Below, piece after piece: positions 53,476 through 56,297 of a stretch of 56,297 nucleotides of DNA. The notes under the pieces are model-generated. The model saw nothing but the letters and a program-made list of their open reading frames with translations. It did no database searches and was not told where the DNA came from. Both the position numbers and the translations under genes were made by a program. The DNA is from Candidatus Fermentithermobacillaceae bacterium. Its GTDB lineage: Bacteria; Bacillota; Sulfobacillia; Fermentithermobacillales; DUSS01. How positions within the stretch are numbered: position 1 is the first letter of the stretch; each line of letters opens with the position of its first letter. The stretch covers positions 1 through 56,297 of the forward strand of contig DYEQ01000050.1 of assembly GCA_020725645.1 (NCBI GenBank). The letters run 5' to 3'.

Positions 53476-53820
53476 ATGCGAGAAACTTACAGCAAGATGC
53501 TGGACCTGGCAAAAGATCACCGCGATGCAGTGATGAGGGGCGACTTCGATGCGGGCGAGAAGCTTTTGGAACAGCAGGAGGCTTTAGCGAAGTCTATGTC
53601 ATCGGAGGACATGGGAGGAGTATCCGAGGCGGAAAAGGGTGAGATTCTCGAAACGATCCGGGACATCCAGCGAATCCACGAGCAAATCTGTTCAAAGCTC
53701 CGGGAAGAGGTGAGGGCGCGCAGCGAGGCGATTTTATCTACGATCGGTCAGCAAAGGGCACTCGAGGCTTACGGGCAGTCAGACGTAGGGAGCGATATCC
53801 GTTTCGACAGGAGAAAATGA
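53476..53820 (+). CDS. fliT: FliT-like flagellar protein
   Basis: A 114-residue helical protein directly after fliS. Length, helical composition (LDLAKDHRDAVMRGDFDAGEKLLEQQEAL) and position match FliT-type chaperones, but sequence in this family is poorly conserved, so the call rests partly on context. ATG 53476 follows AAGGGGTGA. Its stop codon overlaps the 5' edge of the csp terminator. Confidence 0.7.
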   Translation: MRETYSKMLDLAKDHRDAVMRGDFDAGEKLLEQQEALAKSMSSEDMGGVSEAEKGEILETIRDIQRIHEQICSKLREEVRARSEAILSTIGQQRALEAYGQSDVGSDIRFDRRK

Positions 53821-53848
53821 AAAGTCCCGGCCGGCGAGCAGCCGGGAC
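53811..53848 (-). terminator. Intrinsic terminator of csp
   Basis: Read on the minus strand, GTCCCGGC (complement of 53841-53848) pairs with GCCGGGAC (complement of 53824-53831) over eight bases with a nine-base loop, followed by TTTTCATTTTC. It lies 17 bases after the csp stop. On the plus strand only a weak TTTT follows, so it may be a poor terminator for fliT. Confidence 0.8.
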
Positions 53849-53864
53849 CATCGGTTTTCCGAGG

Positions 53865-54065
53865 TCAGGAAACCTTCACGACATTAGCTGCCTGAAGGCC
53901 GCGCGGCCCCTGAACGATCTCGAATTCGACCAGGTCGCCTTGGTTGAGGCTGCGAAAGCCCTGAGCCTGGATGGCCGTATAATGGACGAAAACGTCGGGT
54001 CCGTCCGCCCTTTCGATAAACCCGTAGCCCTTTTCCGCGTTAAACCACTTTACTTTACCTTGCAT
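53865..54065 (-). CDS. csp: Cold shock protein
   Basis: A 66-residue single cold-shock domain RNA chaperone. RNP1 (KGYGFI) and RNP2 (VFVHY) are intact. In this family it binds single-stranded RNA and DNA and prevents secondary structure. It is on the opposite strand to the flagellar genes, with its own promoter (54144-54172) and a leader of about 70-80 bases containing a CGAGCC/GGCTCG hairpin (54118-54136) and an AGGAGG ribosome binding site. Usual family length. Confidence 0.96.
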   Translation of the reverse strand: MQGKVKWFNAEKGYGFIERADGPDVFVHYTAIQAQGFRSLNQGDLVEFEIVQGPRGLQAANVVKVS

Positions 54066-54143
54066 GTCGGGACATTCCTCCTAATTCTCGACGACGGGTT
54101 CCCAGCCGCGTCGCCAGCGAGCCACTTTCAGGCTCGTGTTCGC

Positions 54144-54172
54144 ACTATAGCATGCCCGGAAGTAATCGTCAA
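54144..54172 (-). promoter_or_regulatory. Sigma-A promoter of csp
   Basis: On the minus strand TTGACG (54167-54172) and TATAGT (54144-54149) are 17 bases apart, with TGC immediately before the -10 (extended -10). This is the best sigma-A match in the window and fits a strongly expressed cold-shock gene. Confidence 0.75.
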
Positions 54173-54177
54173 CAGAC

Positions 54178-54203
54178 GTTTAAATAATGCGTTTTGTGGA
54201 TAT
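54178..54203 (+). promoter_or_regulatory. Weak sigma-B-like site upstream of hpf
   Basis: GTTTAA (54178-54183), 14 bases, GGATAT (54198-54203) resembles the general-stress sigma-B pattern GTTTAA-N12-14-GGGTAT, and B. subtilis hpf (yvyD) is sigma-B dependent. It is about 250 bases from hpf and many clostridial species lack sigma-B, so support is low. Confidence 0.2.
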
Positions 54204-54372
54204 TGTGAATAACTCTGTTGATAAGCAGTACAGGGCGTAGATGGTCTTGGGATTATACTGTGGACTGTCGAACCAACGCCGTATAGGATGAATAAAGTCA
54301 CATTCCGTCGAAGCACCAGAGAACGTAGGCTGTAAACTATAAGTCGGCCCGTTCAAGCCGGGTCTCGACGCG

Positions 54373-54401
54373 AAGGAGGTGTTTTGGCAGGATTTAGCTA
54401 A
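54373..54401 (+). other. Possible five-codon leader ORF with perfect Shine-Dalgarno before hpf
   Basis: AAGGAGGTG (54373-54381) is a near-perfect match to the 16S rRNA tail, followed four bases after AAGGAGG by TTG and four sense codons (Met-Ala-Gly-Phe-Ser) ending at TAA 54399-54401. It lies 51 bases before hpf. It could be a regulatory micro-ORF or a ribosome standby site. The rest of the 387-base csp-hpf gap holds the two promoter sites listed and nothing else I can support. Confidence 0.3.
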
Positions 54402-54452
54402 GACCGGGGGAATACTGATCTTTAAAGCCAGGGAATTGGGAGGAGAGAGCTC

Positions 54453-54986
54453 ATGAGAGTCATCGTAACTGGTAAGAACATGGATATCAGCCCAGCTTTA
54501 CGAGATTACGCTGAAAAGAAGTTGAAAAAGCTTTCGAAGTACATGAAGCGATCCGTTACTGCCCAAGCCACGTTCAGTATGGAACGGGGCAGGCATATAC
54601 TCGAAGTTACGGCGCCTCTCGATGGATATCTCCTCCGCGGCGAGGAGCAAGCTGCCGACCCTATGACGTGTGTGGATCAGGTCGTGGAGAAGCTCGAAAG
54701 GCAACTGGAAAAGCATAAAACGAAATTGTTAAAACGGGATAAAACCCCCGCCCAGGAGATGGTCCCAGAGAGACCTGAAACTCCTGCCGACAAGGCCGAT
54801 GGCAACGGCATGATCGTTAAGGTGAAAAGGTTCGCCATCAAGCCGATGTCCCCCGAAGAAGCGGTTACCCAGATGGACCTCCTGGGGCACGACTTCTTCG
54901 TCTTCACTAACGCCGAAACGGGACTGGTAAACGTCGTCTACAGGCGTAGGGACGGAAACTACGGGCTGATCGAGCCTGAAGGATAA
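54453..54986 (+). CDS. hpf: Long-form ribosome hibernation promoting factor HPF
   Basis: Dimerises 70S ribosomes into inactive 100S particles in stationary phase. The 177-residue protein has the S30AE domain (about 1-100, VIVTGKNMDISPALRDYAEKKLKKLSKY) and the C-terminal dimerisation domain of the long form (about 125-175, KVKRFAIKPMSPEEAVTQMDLLGHDFFVFTNAETG). ATG 54453 follows GGGAGGAGAG. In B. subtilis (yvyD) it also follows the fliDST genes and precedes secA. Confidence 0.95.
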   Translation: MRVIVTGKNMDISPALRDYAEKKLKKLSKYMKRSVTAQATFSMERGRHILEVTAPLDGYLLRGEEQAADPMTCVDQVVEKLERQLEKHKTKLLKRDKTPAQEMVPERPETPADKADGNGMIVKVKRFAIKPMSPEEAVTQMDLLGHDFFVFTNAETGLVNVVYRRRDGNYGLIEPEG

Positions 54987-55021
54987 GCTCGCATCATCGA
55001 GGAAGCGAGGAGGCGCATCTT

Positions 55022-56182
55022 TTGAAGAAGCCGACGGTCATGGCGGTTGTATTCGAAGGCGGACAAGCACGGTCCGACATAGAAGAAGAGATCATGGAGG
55101 TTCGAAAGGAAGTATGTTTGGACACCCTCGAAAAGCTCACTCACGTTCCGGAGGTCGATGGCGTTGTCCTGGTCTCTAACCATTCGGATCTTGCCCGCCG
55201 TGCCGAGGAGCTCGGCGTGCTAACCCGCCTTACCGGACAACGGAAGTTCCATTTTGGCAACGAGCTCAGGGATGTAATAGTGGATTACGGCATCGATAAC
55301 GTCCTCTACTTGAGTGGCGGAGCGGTTCCGCTTTTGACCGAGGGCGAGTTTTTGCAGATCGCTTTGGAGCTTAAGCGGCGGAAAAACGTGGTTGTGATGA
55401 ACAATGTTCAATCTGCGGACCTCATTGCTTTCTCCCCGGCTAGAGCCATAGACGAAATCCCTTTACCGGATAGGGATAATCCCTTGGGGACCCTCCTAAA
55501 AGACATCGGGCTCAGGCGCGTACTAATACCCAATTCCGGGCGGGTGAACTTCGACGTGGACACGCCCACCGATGTCCTCATTCTGGGTCTTCACCCGGGC
55601 TGTGGGAGAAGGGCGAAAAGAGCTATACAAAACCTCTCCTGGAATCGAGAAAACATAATGAGGGCGTGGGATCTGCTCCGCGACGGCTGTAGGGAGATCG
55701 CGGTGTTGGGGAGGGTGGGACCGTCGGTCATCACCTACATTAACTCCAACATGGTTCATAGGATGCGGGTGTTTTCAGAAGAGCGAGGGATGAAAGCCCT
55801 CGGCAGAGAGGACCAGGGCGCGGTCGTTTCATTTATAGGTCATGTCGTCGAAGCGTTGGGGGCGGACCGGTTCTTCCAGTACCTCGGGTCGGTGGCGGAT
55901 TGCGCCTTTTTCGATACACGGGTGGTGTTCTCTCACCTGAGGAAGCGCTTTTCCGACCGGGACCGGTTTAACTCCGACCTCATGAGATGGGATCTGATCG
56001 GGGATTCCTGGTTAAGGGAGTTCACCAAGGCTTCTCAGGAGGCGTCCATACCAATCGTGCTGGGAGGCCACAGTTTGGTGTCGGCGGGACTCTGGGTGAT
56101 GGCAGAGACCGTTGTAGCGGAGCGAGGGCAACCGGACTACCAAAGAGGAACCGAGATCATGCCAAGGGTGATCACCTCATAG
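55022..56182 (+). CDS. Unknown protein with nucleotidyltransferase-like N-terminal half
   Basis: A 386-residue protein I cannot assign. The N-terminal 190 residues resemble the GT-A-like fold of CofC/MobA-type nucleotidyltransferases: MAVVFEGGQAR, VDGVVLVSNH, NVLYLSGGAVPLLTEGEF and the FDVDTPTDVL motif (about 177-186), which in those families helps bind metal and nucleotide. The glycine/lysine-rich substrate loop is weak. The rest (about 190-386) is mainly helical with GCGRRAKRA and WLREFTKASQEASIPIVLGGHSLVSAG and has no family I recognise. TTG 55022 follows GAGGAGGCG. It lies between hpf and where secA would be expected. Confidence 0.6.
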   Translation: MKKPTVMAVVFEGGQARSDIEEEIMEVRKEVCLDTLEKLTHVPEVDGVVLVSNHSDLARRAEELGVLTRLTGQRKFHFGNELRDVIVDYGIDNVLYLSGGAVPLLTEGEFLQIALELKRRKNVVVMNNVQSADLIAFSPARAIDEIPLPDRDNPLGTLLKDIGLRRVLIPNSGRVNFDVDTPTDVLILGLHPGCGRRAKRAIQNLSWNRENIMRAWDLLRDGCREIAVLGRVGPSVITYINSNMVHRMRVFSEERGMKALGREDQGAVVSFIGHVVEALGADRFFQYLGSVADCAFFDTRVVFSHLRKRFSDRDRFNSDLMRWDLIGDSWLREFTKASQEASIPIVLGGHSLVSAGLWVMAETVVAERGQPDYQRGTEIMPRVITS

Positions 56183-56271
56183 GTTCCTCCTACAGGGCTC
56201 CGGAGCGCGATACGCGCCAGTGAAGGTAAGTGATGAGCTAGTCCTACGCTTTGGTGAGAGAGGTTGGTTCG

Positions 56272-56297
56272 ATGGATCGGAGATACGAGGACCGGGG
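56272..56297 (+). CDS. Possible start of the next gene (truncated)
   Basis: ATG 56272 follows GTGAGAGAGGTTGG and opens a frame running off the window after eight full codons (MDRRYEDR). Too short to identify. The 89 bases before it hold nothing else I can support. Confidence 0.25.

Overview
The window comes from an endospore-forming, flagellated Gram-positive bacterium (Bacillota), probably a clostridial or deep-branching lineage with fairly GC-rich DNA (judged by eye, not counted). The evidence is spoIID, spoIIQ and spoIIID, a Mbl/MreB-type actin, a flagellar late operon with fliW-csrA, many GTG/TTG starts behind strong GGAGG-type ribosome binding sites, and a gene order that follows the Bacillus subtilis chromosome: rpmE, prfA, prmC, ywlC/ywlE, rpiB, ywlG, [ATP synthase], murA, spoIID, spoIIQ, spoIIID, mbl, flhO, flhP, fabZ, then comFC, yvyF, flgM, flgN, flgK, flgL, fliW, csrA, fliD, fliS, fliT, hpf. 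I see no insertion sequence, CRISPR array, rRNA or tRNA gene.

Layout. 1-6300: phosphate uptake (pstC-pstA-pstB-phoU, with pstS presumably just outside) convergent with the two-component pair phoP-phoR. 6301-13643: a polysaccharide block with a WbpM-like sugar dehydratase, an O-antigen-ligase/TPR membrane protein, a Wzz-like protein and a zinc-ribbon/PH-like protein. 13644-15281: gene-poor DNA around rpmE, which has an unusually long charged tail; possible decayed genes lie on both sides. 15282-23381: translation and nucleotide housekeeping (DUF1385, prfA, prmC, a TsaC/YwlE fusion, DUF917, rpiB, ywlG, comEB). 23419-25980: tagO/wecA-like transferase and UDP-GlcNAc 2-epimerase. 25958-35046: a complete nine-gene V/A-type ATPase operon (G/H-I-K-E-C-F-A-B-D). 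35202-40191: murA, spoIID, spoIIQ, spoIIID, mbl. 40245-42658: flagellar rod genes and fabZ. 42655-44097: promoter, SAM-I riboswitch and metK. 44190-47461: a small GT-A-like membrane protein, a diguanylate cyclase, comFC and yvyF. 47611-53820: late flagellar genes. 53865-56182: cold-shock gene (minus strand), hpf, and a protein of unknown function with a nucleotidyltransferase-like N-terminal half.

Main observations. (1) The V-type ATPase operon sits exactly where relatives carry the F1Fo operon, between the wall-precursor genes and murA, which suggests replacement in place; subunit K keeps sodium-ligand residues. (2) One polypeptide joins a tRNA t6A synthase (TsaC) to a YwlE-type phosphatase whose P-loop threonine points to protein-arginine phosphatase activity. 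(3) Several otherwise conserved enzymes carry low-complexity inserts, most strikingly the UDP-GlcNAc 2-epimerase and PhoR. (4) The SAM riboswitch appears to act on translation through mutually exclusive hairpins. (5) The flagellar block has no flagellin gene between csrA and fliD. Promoter-like sites fitting sigma-A, sigma-D and sigma-F match the expected genes.
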